From the NCBI GenBank assembly GCA_963627465.1, contig CAVGBO010000045.1, positions 9,088-73,087 of the forward strand: a stretch of DNA of 64,000 bases, given 5' to 3'. The position numbers and the translations under genes were made by a program. The notes beneath the pieces were generated by a model, which did no database searches, was not told the DNA's origin, and saw only the letters and a list, made by a program, of their open reading frames with translations. Positions 27,088 to 35,757 of this stretch are shown in pieces. Source of the DNA: CAKUFA01 sp963627465. Lineage in GTDB: Bacteria; Bacillota; Clostridia; Christensenellales; Aristaeellaceae. Within the stretch, counting starts at the first letter, position 1. Each line of letters starts with the position of its first letter.

Positions 27088-29835
27088 TCAAAGGTCGTAG
27101 TGGACAGGAATCTTCTTCAGTGCATCTTCCAGCGCCTGAATGTCCTCATCCGTCACTTCGGAGAAGGGGGAGGAAAGCAGCTGGCGCAGGGAGTGCATTT
27201 CATACTGGAAGGCAACGCCGCGGAGGGCACGGGGGAACTTCTCCTGCAGCACCTGTCGGGTGGGCTCGTACTGTACCAAGGCACTCAGGGGTGCATCCAA
27301 CGTGTAGCATGCCCTGGGCATGGTAACAGATGCATGATGATCTCCGGGCATCAGGCGGGTGGAGGAACCGTCCGGCAGCTTCAGCAAGGCTTCGCAGCCG
27401 AAGGGTACATGCACATCCAGCGACCAGACATCCCCGTCCCACGTCCAGGCAGTGCGCCATGTGCCGCAGGGGGAAACATAGGACGCCTTGCAGCCCCTTA
27501 CACGGGGATCCGGCAGAGGTGCGATTTCCATGAACCGTCCGCCGGGATGATCTGCCTGAATACCGGCCATGGAGCGGTACATCCAGGCGGCAATGGAGCC
27601 GTAGGCGTAGTGGTTCAGGGAATTCATGCCGTCCTTGTTCATGCTGCCGTCCGGCTCAATGGAGTTCCACCGCTCCCAAATGGTGGTGGCACCGTTTTCA
27701 ACCTCGTACAGCCAGCCGGGGTACGTCCGGCGCAGCAGCAGGGTGTAGGCCAAGTCCACCCGTCCGCTGTCGCACAGGACAGGCAGCAGCCAGGGGGTGC
27801 CTACAAAGCCGGTTCGCAGCTGGAAGCCGTTTTCTTCAATGAGCTTGACCAGCATGCGTTGGGTCTTTTCCTTGGCATGGTCAGGCACAAGCCCCATGCC
27901 CAGTGCCATGACGCAGGCGGTTTGGGTTTCGATGGCAATGCGCCCGGCAGGGGTGAAATATTCAGCCTGGAAGGCTTCCCGAATGTGCTGGGAGAGGCTT
28001 TCGTACTTGGCGGCATCCTCGGCCATGCCCAGGACTTTAGCAGCCTTGGCCGTCAGGCTGGCGGAATAGTAATAACAAGCGGTGGCCACATAAATCCGGT
28101 CGGTGCCGCCGTAAACGCTGTCGCCGTCCAGGGCAAGCCAGTCGCCCAGCTGAGCATTGCCTGCCCAGATGTAGCCGCAGTGATGACGCTCGTTTTCCCG
28201 GGCAATCCAGTCCACCCAGTCCTTCATGGTGGGGTATTCCTGCTTCAGCAGAGCCTTGTCTCCATAGTGGAGGTACAGCTGCCAGGGAATGACGCAGGCC
28301 GCATCCCCCCAGGCGGCGACGCCGTTCAGCTCGTACTTGCACATAGGCACCACGCAGGGAACACTGCCGTTCAGCAGCTTCTGCTCACAGCGGAGATCCT
28401 CCATGAATTTGCGGAGGAAGCTTGCTGCATCCTCGTGATAGCAGGCCGTGTCGCAGAAGATCTGAATATCCCCTGTCCAGCCCATGCGCTCGTCCCGCTG
28501 GGGGCAGTCGGTGGGAATGTCCAGGAAGTTGCTCTTCAGGCTCCACTTGCTGTTGAGATACAGCCGGTTCAGCAGGGGATCGCTGGTCTCCAGCGTGCCG
28601 GTTTCCTCAATGTCGGAATACACGGCGCAGCCCACAAATTTGCTGGGATCCAGCTTGCCCACCCAGCCTTCCACCTTCACGTAGCGGAAGCCAAAGTAGG
28701 TAAAGTGGGGCTGCACAAACCGGGGCGTACCATCGGAAATATAGCGGAAAATGCACTTGGCGGTGCGCAGATTATCCCGGTAAATGGTGCCGTTCAGTAC
28801 ATGCTCCCCGTACAGCAGGCGGATTTCCGTGCCCTTGGGGGCATCGCACCAGAAGCCGCACCAGCCGGCAAAGTTCTGCCCCATATCCAGCACGGTGTCA
28901 TCCGTTGCCAGCACCGTGGGGGTGAAATGCTCATGCACCAGAATTTCCGGGTTGCTTCTAGGCTGCAGAGGAACGGCAGGGGCGGAAGTCAGCAGGGCAG
29001 CTTCCGGCTCGCCGGCAGGCTGATTGGGATCCTGGGTTTCGCCGTCGTAAATGCTCTCCGTCAGCACCGTGCTGCGTGTGACCTGCCAGCTTTCATCCGT
29101 GCCGATGATCTCTTCCCGACCGTCGGCATACTTCAGGTGAAGCTCTGCCAGCAGTTTATACTCCGTGCCGTAGTGGGGGGTGGAACGCTTCAGGCCGTAG
29201 TTGCCCATGTACCAGCCTTCGCCCAGCATCACATCAAACACGTTGTCCCCGATCTCCGGCTGAAGCTCCAGGGTTTGGTACATGATGCGGCTGTCATAGG
29301 CATGGAAGCCGGGACGCAGCACTTCCTCACCGATGACCTTGCCGTTCAGGCTGGGCTCAAACAGTCCCAGACCTACGATGTAGCACCGTGCCCATACCGG
29401 CTTTTCGGTCACATGGAAGGTCTTGCGGAATACAGGACGAACCTCCCGCCCGAAGGGGGACGTTACCCATGCTGCTTGCCAGGGCTCGTCCTTTCCCTTG
29501 GGGGTCTCGAACCAGCTCCATTCGCTGGTGGCCTGCTCCTCAGCATCGGTCAATACCGTGACCCGCCAGTAATACCGGGTTCTTGGCACAAGCTCCATAG
29601 GCAGCGTCCAGCCGGCACTGTCCATGCCTTCCAGCAGCTCCGTGCCCTGCCAGCGGCTGACCACCATGCCGGAATCGTACACCGGCGCACCGTCCGGGGC
29701 AAGGGCAACCTCCACACGGGAGGCAGCCTGCTTCTGTCCTTGGCTTTCTTCCACACGCCAGCTAAGCAGTGCCTGGTCAAAGTCAAATCCCAAAGGATGC
29801 GCTTCGTGACAAGTTTTCATGCCTGTGATTTTCAT
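27088..29835 (-). CDS. Alpha-L-rhamnosidase, GH78 family
   Basis: 915 residues, typical length. ATG 29835 lies 8 bases from AGGAGGG; an ATG at 29841 is only 2 bases away. There is no signal peptide. The N-terminal beta domains contain WQAAWV and RKTFHV. The catalytic (alpha/alpha)6 barrel shows DIPTDCPQRDERMGWTGD with the catalytic acid Glu, then ATTIWERWNSI with the general base Glu, and HYAYGSIAAWMY. It removes terminal L-rhamnose from oligosaccharides or plant glycosides after import. Confidence 0.95.
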   Translation of the reverse strand: MKITGMKTCHEAHPLGFDFDQALLSWRVEESQGQKQAASRVEVALAPDGAPVYDSGMVVSRWQGTELLEGMDSAGWTLPMELVPRTRYYWRVTVLTDAEEQATSEWSWFETPKGKDEPWQAAWVTSPFGREVRPVFRKTFHVTEKPVWARCYIVGLGLFEPSLNGKVIGEEVLRPGFHAYDSRIMYQTLELQPEIGDNVFDVMLGEGWYMGNYGLKRSTPHYGTEYKLLAELHLKYADGREEIIGTDESWQVTRSTVLTESIYDGETQDPNQPAGEPEAALLTSAPAVPLQPRSNPEILVHEHFTPTVLATDDTVLDMGQNFAGWCGFWCDAPKGTEIRLLYGEHVLNGTIYRDNLRTAKCIFRYISDGTPRFVQPHFTYFGFRYVKVEGWVGKLDPSKFVGCAVYSDIEETGTLETSDPLLNRLYLNSKWSLKSNFLDIPTDCPQRDERMGWTGDIQIFCDTACYHEDAASFLRKFMEDLRCEQKLLNGSVPCVVPMCKYELNGVAAWGDAACVIPWQLYLHYGDKALLKQEYPTMKDWVDWIARENERHHCGYIWAGNAQLGDWLALDGDSVYGGTDRIYVATACYYYSASLTAKAAKVLGMAEDAAKYESLSQHIREAFQAEYFTPAGRIAIETQTACVMALGMGLVPDHAKEKTQRMLVKLIEENGFQLRTGFVGTPWLLPVLCDSGRVDLAYTLLLRRTYPGWLYEVENGATTIWERWNSIEPDGSMNKDGMNSLNHYAYGSIAAWMYRSMAGIQADHPGGRFMEIAPLPDPRVRGCKASYVSPCGTWRTAWTWDGDVWSLDVHVPFGCEALLKLPDGSSTRLMPGDHHASVTMPRACYTLDAPLSALVQYEPTRQVLQEKFPRALRGVAFQYEMHSLRQLLSSPFSEVTDEDIQALEDALKKIPVHYDL

Positions 29836-29857
29836 GCTCATTTCCCTCCTTCAGCGG

Positions 29858-30781
29858 TCAGCGTTCCGGGTGACGGCTGTGAAACAACGCCAGTTTGGCG
29901 TACATATCCTCAAGAATCAGGCGGCTGTCCACATGCTTGTATACACGAATGGGACGGTTGCCGGGGCAATCCTGCACGTAGCAGCCATCGGGCTGAACGT
30001 GGGGTGCACTGATCCATTCATAATCAAACCGATGCTCGTAGAGAATCAGCCCCACTGCCGGGCTGTCCCCCAGCACCCAGGTTTCACCGGTGCGGAAATC
30101 GCTGGCGGCAGGTTCAGGCTCGTGGGCGTGGTCGTTCAGCTGATCACACAGGTAGGCACCAATGGCACCGCAGGGACGTACCCGGTATTCCAGTTCAGCC
30201 AGGGACACGGCCATCATTTCATACACGTTCTTCGGCACCTGCCACACCGGCACCTTGGAGCGGAACACCACATTGGCAGCGGTTACGTCATTGCCCATGT
30301 TGAATTCAGATCCGCCCTGGGGATAGGGGGCACCGCCGATCCAGATGACCGTCAGCCGGGAAGCAATGCGGGGTTCCATCAGCAGGGCAGAGGCCATGTC
30401 GGTCAGGGGTCCCAGGAAGGTGACAAACAGGGGACGGGGATCATCCTTCATGGCTTCCTGAATGATCAGCCGTGCGCCTTCGGAATCCACGGGGGTATTC
30501 TTGTCCGGCAGGGCGTGGGGTGCACCGTGGAAGATCATACCCTCTTTAGGAAACTGCATCTTGTCAAAGATGGTTTCCAGCTCGTGGTAGCTCCGCTCCA
30601 TGGCATCCGGCACCCGAGTGCCGAAGTGAGCACCAATGAAGCCCCGATTATCCAGCTTGGGGGACAGCAGAGTCTGCACCACGCAAAATTGGTCGTCTGC
30701 CTCGTTCTTGGCATCCGTGTCCGTAATCACACGGACAATCTTGCTCTCGGGCACGTGGAACTGGTAGTCGTTGTAGATCAT
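29858..30781 (-). CDS. Nucleoside hydrolase-like (IUNH fold) protein
   Basis: 307 residues. The N-terminal calcium motif reads ITDTDAKNEADDQF, a variant of the usual DxDxxxDD pattern. FLGPLTDMA and EFNMGNDVTAANVVF are typical of the family and supply further metal and ribose contacts. IUNH enzymes split ribofuranosyl bonds in nucleosides. This variant clade sits in a rhamnosidase operon rather than a nucleoside cluster, so a furanoside other than a nucleoside may be the substrate (inference). No signal peptide. Confidence 0.82.
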   Translation of the reverse strand: MIYNDYQFHVPESKIVRVITDTDAKNEADDQFCVVQTLLSPKLDNRGFIGAHFGTRVPDAMERSYHELETIFDKMQFPKEGMIFHGAPHALPDKNTPVDSEGARLIIQEAMKDDPRPLFVTFLGPLTDMASALLMEPRIASRLTVIWIGGAPYPQGGSEFNMGNDVTAANVVFRSKVPVWQVPKNVYEMMAVSLAELEYRVRPCGAIGAYLCDQLNDHAHEPEPAASDFRTGETWVLGDSPAVGLILYEHRFDYEWISAPHVQPDGCYVQDCPGNRPIRVYKHVDSRLILEDMYAKLALFHSRHPER

Positions 30782-30838
30782 GTCGCTTGCCTTTCTCCTG
30801 CATGATGCAGGGTCATTACCGTAACAGCCTGAAGCTGC

Positions 30839-32089
30839 TTAAACCAATCCTGTTTCCTTCGCCATGGACAGTGCCAGTACATTCCAGTTGATGAAGCCTC
30901 CGTTCATTACCGGCTCTCCCGTTTCCGGGTTGTAATACTCGTGGAGGCAGCCGTGCTGCAGCAGATCCTGCCCCAGCAGGTGGATGGAGCGAGCGGCAAT
31001 GTCCTGCGCCTCCTGATGATAGCCGTATCTTTCCAGCCCCATGCACACAATGTAGTTAGCAATCAGCCAAATGGGTCCCAACCAGTTGGAGGGGTTGTTG
31101 GTGGCAGATAGGTCGTACATTTTTTCATTGCGGGCAAGGGTACGGATACCGAAGGGGGAAGCGAAGGTTTCCTCATCTACCGCCCAGCAGCGCATTTTTT
31201 CTGCTTGCTCCTGGGTGGCAATCCCTGCATACAGGGGGATGAAACCGCTCCACACCCGAATGCGTATGGGAATGGTTTTCCAGAATACCCCCAACCCCTT
31301 GTGGAACCAATCGTAGGGACGGGTATGAATATCCACGTCCACGGAATAGAAGAATCCGTCCCGGGGATCCCAACATTCCGACTGAATGCTTTCCATCAGT
31401 GCCTGCCGCTTGGCTGTATACCGTGCTGCTTCCTCCGGCATCTGCCACAGGGTGTGCAGCTTCTCCAAGCTCTCCAATTCTCTGACCATAAAGGCGTTGA
31501 GGAAAATGTTGGCCGTGCTGTCCTGCGGACGGCCGAAGGAGGCAGGGTCGTTATCCATGCCGATCATAATGTCATCATGCCACACGTACAGACCGCTGCG
31601 CTGCTGAAAATAGGTGTCGTAGTACGCCATGTACCGGCGGAAACCATCGGCATATGGCTTGGCCCAGTCGGCACTGCCTTTTTTCTCGGAGACCAGCAGG
31701 GCTTGGCAGGCAAGGAAGGGCTTGTGCATATTCATCCGCACCCCTTCCCTGTGCTTCCGGTTCAGGTAAGTCTCTTCTCCTTTGCCGTCATCCACAATCA
31801 TCATGGGGATATATCCATCCGGCAGCTGATGGTCGAAGAAATTCTGTACATTGCCCATGGCATGCCGGAGGATTTTCTGCTGCATGGGCGCATCAAAATC
31901 GTCCCATAAGCTTAGCAACCCGTAAGCAGACCAGTAGGTATCCCAATCCCAGACGTTCCCGTGGTACACCGAGCCGGGATCAATGAAAGGATAGTGAATG
32001 AAGCTGTAGGGTTCCTTCAGCATATCCTTTGCGTGGGCAAGGATGTAGTCCTTCACACGGGCGTAGTCTGCCTGAAGTGCCTCGTTCAC
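30839..32089 (-). CDS. GH63-like (alpha/alpha)6-barrel glycosidase
   Basis: 416 residues without signal peptide. Barrel landmarks of the GH63/GH37 group are present: NVWDWDTYWSAYGL (about 44-57), GMDNDPASFG with a candidate catalytic Asp (about 173-182), GPIWLIANYIV (about 335-345) and HEYYNPETGEP with the candidate second acid. Small bacterial members hydrolyse mannosylglycerate, glucosylglycerate or other short glycosides. It is the second gene after the LacI regulator, with its start just before that gene's end. Confidence 0.8.
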   Translation of the reverse strand: MNEALQADYARVKDYILAHAKDMLKEPYSFIHYPFIDPGSVYHGNVWDWDTYWSAYGLLSLWDDFDAPMQQKILRHAMGNVQNFFDHQLPDGYIPMMIVDDGKGEETYLNRKHREGVRMNMHKPFLACQALLVSEKKGSADWAKPYADGFRRYMAYYDTYFQQRSGLYVWHDDIMIGMDNDPASFGRPQDSTANIFLNAFMVRELESLEKLHTLWQMPEEAARYTAKRQALMESIQSECWDPRDGFFYSVDVDIHTRPYDWFHKGLGVFWKTIPIRIRVWSGFIPLYAGIATQEQAEKMRCWAVDEETFASPFGIRTLARNEKMYDLSATNNPSNWLGPIWLIANYIVCMGLERYGYHQEAQDIAARSIHLLGQDLLQHGCLHEYYNPETGEPVMNGGFINWNVLALSMAKETGLV

Positions 32090-32091
32090 CC

Positions 32092-33123
32092 TTACCCCTC
32101 CTTTTTCACGGCGGCAACGGAGTCCCGGTACACGGTGTTGACGGTGACACGAATCTGGTTATAGCCTTCCCTGGTTTCCGGCACCAGGCTGAGCAGAGTG
32201 CGAATGGCCGTCATGGCCAGCTGACGGCGATAAACATGAATGGTGGTCAGCTGAGGGGTGCAGGCAAGGCACACGGAAGTGTCGTCCATGCCGATGACGG
32301 AAACATCCTCCGGCACTCGGTAGCCTGCCTCCCGCAGGGCACGCATACAGCCGATGGCCATTAAATCATTGGCGGCAAAGAAGGCGGTGGGCAGTGCGCC
32401 TTTGCTTGTTTCCAGCAGAACCTTCATATCCTGATAAGCCCCTTCGATGGAAGGGGATACCTTCCACAGCCGGGCATCATGGGTGGAAAGACCTAACCGG
32501 CGCAGGGCACTGTAGTAGCCGTTCAGCCGCTCTTCAATATTGCTGAAGGCAAAGCTGCTGGTAATGTGATCAATCCTTCGATGACCATGGTCGTACAGCA
32601 GCTTGACGGCCAGGTAGGCGGCACCTTCATTGTCCATCACCACGGAGTGGAAGGGCTCAAAGGCGCAGGCGTTGTCCAGCACCACCAGGGGGGCGTGGCA
32701 GGCAGAAAAGGCAGCCAGCTCCTCCTTCTGCATTTCCGTGCCCAGCAGGAGAATGCCGCAGCAATCCTCCCGGCAAATCTCCTGCACATGCTGAAGGTTT
32801 TCTCCGCCCCGGTAGGCGTTGATGTGGGTGACCATCAGTTCCATGCCGGCACGCTTGCATTCTTCCTGCACGCTCTCAATCAGCTCAGCAAAGAATACCG
32901 TATCCATCAGCACCATGCCGCTGGAGCGATAGACCACCAGCCGCACATAATTCTTCCTGCCGGTGCTGTCCTCCTGATAGTGATACCCCATTTCCCGGGC
33001 AATGGTCAGGATTCGATCCGCCACCGCCTTGCTGACACCGGGCTTCCCGTTCAGCGCATTGCTTACCGTTGCCGGGGATACGTTGGCAATGGCTGCAATC
33101 TCTCTTACCTTAGGCTTCGCCAT
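32092..33123 (-). CDS. LacI-family transcriptional repressor
   Basis: 343 residues. N-terminal helix-turn-helix VREIAAIANVSPATVSNALNGKPGVS (HTH core IANVSPATVSNAL) followed by a periplasmic-binding-protein-like sensor domain (GILLLGTEM, VVLDNACAFEP, TAFFAANDLMAIG, VSVIGMDDT). Of three clustered ATGs the third (33123) is best spaced from AAAGGA. It heads an eight-gene sugar operon reading to 22394 and is likely autoregulated through the palindrome next to its promoter; the inducer is probably a sugar released by the glycosidases. Confidence 0.93.
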   Translation of the reverse strand: MAKPKVREIAAIANVSPATVSNALNGKPGVSKAVADRILTIAREMGYHYQEDSTGRKNYVRLVVYRSSGMVLMDTVFFAELIESVQEECKRAGMELMVTHINAYRGGENLQHVQEICREDCCGILLLGTEMQKEELAAFSACHAPLVVLDNACAFEPFHSVVMDNEGAAYLAVKLLYDHGHRRIDHITSSFAFSNIEERLNGYYSALRRLGLSTHDARLWKVSPSIEGAYQDMKVLLETSKGALPTAFFAANDLMAIGCMRALREAGYRVPEDVSVIGMDDTSVCLACTPQLTTIHVYRRQLAMTAIRTLLSLVPETREGYNQIRVTVNTVYRDSVAAVKKEG

Positions 33124-33159
33124 GTGCATCATTCCTTTTTCACGCTTTGCGTTGTTTAT

Positions 33160-33203
33160 ATTATACGAGTAAATTTGTTCAGTGTCAATGTAAATCGTTT
33201 ATA
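33160..33203 (-). promoter_or_regulatory. Promoter and candidate LacI operator of the sugar operon
   Basis: Minus-strand TTGACA (33183-33188), 17-base spacer, TATAAT (33160-33165), both perfect. Directly upstream, 33189-33203 (TGTAAATCGTTTATA) is a near-palindrome centred on TCG with CG core, the usual LacI-family look. A direct repeat CTGAACAAAT occurs on either side (in the spacer and about 35 bases upstream). Confidence 0.75.
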
Positions 33204-33248
33204 TTTGTTCAGCTTTTTGATTTATTAAGTTCCAATCAACGTGCATAG

Positions 33249-33280
33249 AAAAAACACAACCGTTTTGCACGATTGTGTTG
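33249..33280 (-). terminator. Rho-independent terminator downstream of the 62-residue ORF
   Basis: Minus-strand ACACAATCGT and ACGGTTGTGT pair around GCAAA and are followed by six Ts. It shows that a minus-strand transcript ends here, before the LacI promoter. Confidence 0.8.
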
Positions 33281-33294
33281 ATTGAAAAGAACCT

Positions 33295-33483
33295 TCAATG
33301 TTCCCAAATATCCGTAATGATGCCGCTCATTTCATCCGGAGATTTCCGCTCTTTCTCATCCATCCACAGCAGGGTCAGCTTCCATATGCCTGCCAGCTCG
33401 AAGTAGAATTCGTACAGCTCGCTGACGGGTGCGGCAGCTACAGCCGCATCCAGGTCGATGTCCATGCCCCGATACTTGGTCAT
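33295..33483 (-). CDS. Small protein of unknown function (62 residues)
   Basis: Acidic, probably helical small protein (ends GIITDIWEH) with no clear ribosome site before its ATG. It is followed within 15 bases by a proper terminator, which supports a real transcript. It might also be the surviving C-terminal end of a longer lost gene, since the frame upstream is closed by stops and the flanks are AT-rich. Confidence 0.4.
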   Translation of the reverse strand: MTKYRGMDIDLDAAVAAAPVSELYEFYFELAGIWKLTLLWMDEKERKSPDEMSGIITDIWEH

Positions 33484-33539
33484 GAGTGCACGGATATCAA
33501 TTTTCAGAGTATTGATTCATCTGGAACGGATGTGTTCGT

Positions 33540-33562
33540 AAAAATCACGGTTTGCACCGTGA
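33540..33562 (-). terminator. Orphan terminator hairpin
   Basis: TCACGGT and ACCGTGA pair around a four-base loop, with five Ts on the minus-strand 3' side. It lies behind no ORF; the 115 bases upstream of it (33563-33677, minus) could hold a short RNA, but I found no convincing promoter. Confidence 0.5.
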
Positions 33563-33677
33563 AAAAGCTGCTTCTCAGCAATTTATACTGCAAGCAAAAG
33601 TTTAAAGTGCATAGATATTCGCAAAATTGATTTCCGTGCGCCGAATGGCACAGATCAGGAAAAGTGTGACAGGACAG

Positions 33678-33720
33678 CAAAACACCCTGCCTCGGTGACA
33701 AATGTATCGAGACAGGGTGT
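33678..33720 (-). terminator. Terminator of trpS
   Basis: Minus-strand ACACCCTGTCTCG pairs with CGAGGCAGGGTGT, followed by TTTTG. It starts about 18 bases after the trpS stop. Confidence 0.85.
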
Positions 33721-33737
33721 CTGCTTTTCTCTGTCAA

Positions 33738-34799
33738 TTACTTCAGCAGATTGTTTTCATCAAAGTAGTCAATTTTCATGGCGTGACGGACTTCCTGCAG
33801 GGTCTTGGCAGCCGTCTTCTCGGCCACAGCACTGCCGGCCTTCAGGATTTCGTACACCTCATCCGTGCGGCCTTCCCAGTAGGTACGCCGTTCCCGAATG
33901 GGCTGCAAAACGGACTGCATCACGTTGTTCAGGAATTTCTTCACCTTCACATCTCCCAGGCCGCCCCGCTGATAGTGAGCCTTCAGCTCGTCCAGGCAGG
34001 CGTACTCCGGCAGGAATTCGGCAAAGTGCTCATCCGTGGAGAAGGCATCCAGATAGGTGAACACCGGGTTGCCTTCCACCTTGCCGGGATCCTGCACACG
34101 AAGGTGATCCGGGTCGGTGAACATGGACATGATCTTGGTCTTAATCTCCTCGGGAGAGTCTGCCAGATAGATGCAGTTGCCCAGGGATTTGCTCATCTTG
34201 GCCTTGCCGTCAATGCCGGGGAGACGCATGCTGGCACGGTTGTTGGCCAGCAGAATCTGAGGCTCAGTCAGGGTTTCCCCGTACACTTCGTTGAACTTCC
34301 GCACGATTTCACGGGTCTGCTCCAGCATGGGCTCCTGATCCTCACCCACAGGCACCACGGTGGCGTGGAAGGCGGTAATGTCCGCTGCCTGGCTGATGGG
34401 ATAGCAGAAGAAGCCCAGGGGAATGCTGGCCTCGAAATTCTTTTGCTTGATTTCGGCCTTCACCGTAGGGTTCCGCTGTACCCGGGACACGGTGACCAGA
34501 TTCATGTAGTAGAAGGTCAGCTCCGTCAGCTCCGGCACCATGGACTGAATGAAGATGGTGGACTTCTCAGGGTCAATGCCGCAGGCCAGATAGTCCAGTG
34601 CCACCTGCATAATGTTCTGCCGCACCTTTTCCGGATGCTCTGCATTGTCCGTGAGTGCCTGGGCGTCAGCAATCATGATGTAGATTTCATCAAAGTTGCC
34701 CGTGTTCTGCAGGCGAACCCGCTCCCGCAGGGAACCCACATAGTGACCTACATGCAGCCGTCCCGTGGGACGGTCACCCGTTAAAATAATCTGCTTCAT
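33738..34799 (-). CDS. trpS: Tryptophanyl-tRNA synthetase
   Basis: 353 residues, class I synthetase. The HIGH variant is GRLHVGHYVGSL (about residues 12-23), the KMSKS loop reads GKAKMSKSLGN (about 205), and the tryptophan pocket carries MIADAQAL. It charges tRNA-Trp. It is the last gene of a minus-strand series behind a tryptophan T-box and a tryptophan-type transporter. No own promoter or leader is obvious in the 60 bases upstream, so co-transcription is plausible. Confidence 0.97.
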   Translation of the reverse strand: MKQIILTGDRPTGRLHVGHYVGSLRERVRLQNTGNFDEIYIMIADAQALTDNAEHPEKVRQNIMQVALDYLACGIDPEKSTIFIQSMVPELTELTFYYMNLVTVSRVQRNPTVKAEIKQKNFEASIPLGFFCYPISQAADITAFHATVVPVGEDQEPMLEQTREIVRKFNEVYGETLTEPQILLANNRASMRLPGIDGKAKMSKSLGNCIYLADSPEEIKTKIMSMFTDPDHLRVQDPGKVEGNPVFTYLDAFSTDEHFAEFLPEYACLDELKAHYQRGGLGDVKVKKFLNNVMQSVLQPIRERRTYWEGRTDEVYEILKAGSAVAEKTAAKTLQEVRHAMKIDYFDENNLLK

Positions 34800-34859
34800 T
34801 TGCTATCTGCTCCTTCATAAAGTTTGGTTTTCTCAGGACATACAAAAAGGACATCTTGC

Positions 34860-35504
34860 TCAATTGATGATGCGATCGACTGAATATTCTGCCCATGACG
34901 TAGGTTTGCGCCATGTGCCGGATACGATCGGACGATTTGTCGGATTTAGTTGCCAAATAGCTCTTGCCGACCATGTTCCCGTATCCCCATAAAAACGCAC
35001 ATAAAACGCACGAGAATTGTACTTAGATGACTCAGATGGACCGTTAAATGTCTTGGAAACAGAAACCTTTGCTGTAACTGACGCAGCAATTCCAAGTTCG
35101 CCGCTGCTTGGGGCAGTAGCTTTGCCTGATGTCAATTTTACTGAGGATGAAATTGTCCTTGAGAACTCTGTTGTTAGCGTAGTTGAAGATCCTTTTGCTA
35201 CGGAGATAAGAAAATGAGTTGAAAGTGTTTTGTCTGTTCCCGTTGTAGTCACCTTTATATCCCGATAGTCCCATCCGTAACCCCGAGGTTGAATAGCAGT
35301 GTGCTCAATTTCCTGAACATTTTCATGCCAGCCTGTGATGGTAATGGCTTCTGCATCGGCATTTTCCTTCTGAATATCAAGGATGACCGAGGAAGGAATG
35401 TCAGAGGCTTCAGGCATTACTGTGACTACCGGAAGTTCCGCACATGCTAGTGTCGACGCCAGCAAGGCAAATACCAGCAACAACAAGAACATGTATCGTT
35501 TCAT
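34860..35504 (-). CDS. Secreted protein of unknown function in an AT-rich insert
   Basis: 214 residues. ATG 35504 lies 9 bases from AAGGAGG, whereas the ATG at 35513 abuts the site. A signal peptide ends around ACA-EL. The mature protein is Ser/Thr-rich and beta-like with no recognised domain. Base composition and codon use are clearly more AT-rich than trpS and trpZ on either side, which suggests later acquisition. It follows a small membrane protein by 20 bases, likely a pair. Confidence 0.75.
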   Translation of the reverse strand: MKRYMFLLLLVFALLASTLACAELPVVTVMPEASDIPSSVILDIQKENADAEAITITGWHENVQEIEHTAIQPRGYGWDYRDIKVTTTGTDKTLSTHFLISVAKGSSTTLTTEFSRTISSSVKLTSGKATAPSSGELGIAASVTAKVSVSKTFNGPSESSKYNSRAFYVRFYGDTGTWSARAIWQLNPTNRPIVSGTWRKPTSWAEYSVDRIIN

Positions 35505-35524
35505 CTTGAACATCCTCCTTAAAA

Positions 35525-35707
35525 CTAGTTTCCTGATTCGGTCAAAGTAATAGTAACTCTGTCAAGTCCCAAAGAAAGACCTGTAGATATGCCAGCAGAA
35601 AGGTTCTCGCTCGCTTTGATCAGTGCATTGCTAAGAATTGTACAACAAATGATAACTGTCACTACGCAACATGCCAGAATGACAAGCCACCGAATGTTCT
35701 TGTTCAT
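35525..35707 (-). CDS. Small single-span membrane protein
   Basis: 60 residues with one strongly hydrophobic segment (about 8-27, Cys- and Val-rich) and an extracytoplasmic tail. AAGGAGG sits 10 bases upstream. It forms a two-gene unit with the following secreted protein and shares its AT-rich composition. Function unknown. Confidence 0.7.
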   Translation of the reverse strand: MNKNIRWLVILACCVVTVIICCTILSNALIKASENLSAGISTGLSLGLDRVTITLTESGN

Positions 35708-35757
35708 TGCACTTCGCCTCCTTACAAGCTCTAAATCAAGAAAGTGTTCTTTGTCCT

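Noticed and set aside
26881..30012. 1043-codon open frame on the plus strand opposite the isomerase and rhamnosidase genes
   Set aside because: It is the mirror of GC-rich coding DNA. The minus strand holds two clear enzyme genes with proper ribosome sites, and the plus frame has no motif and no ribosome site.
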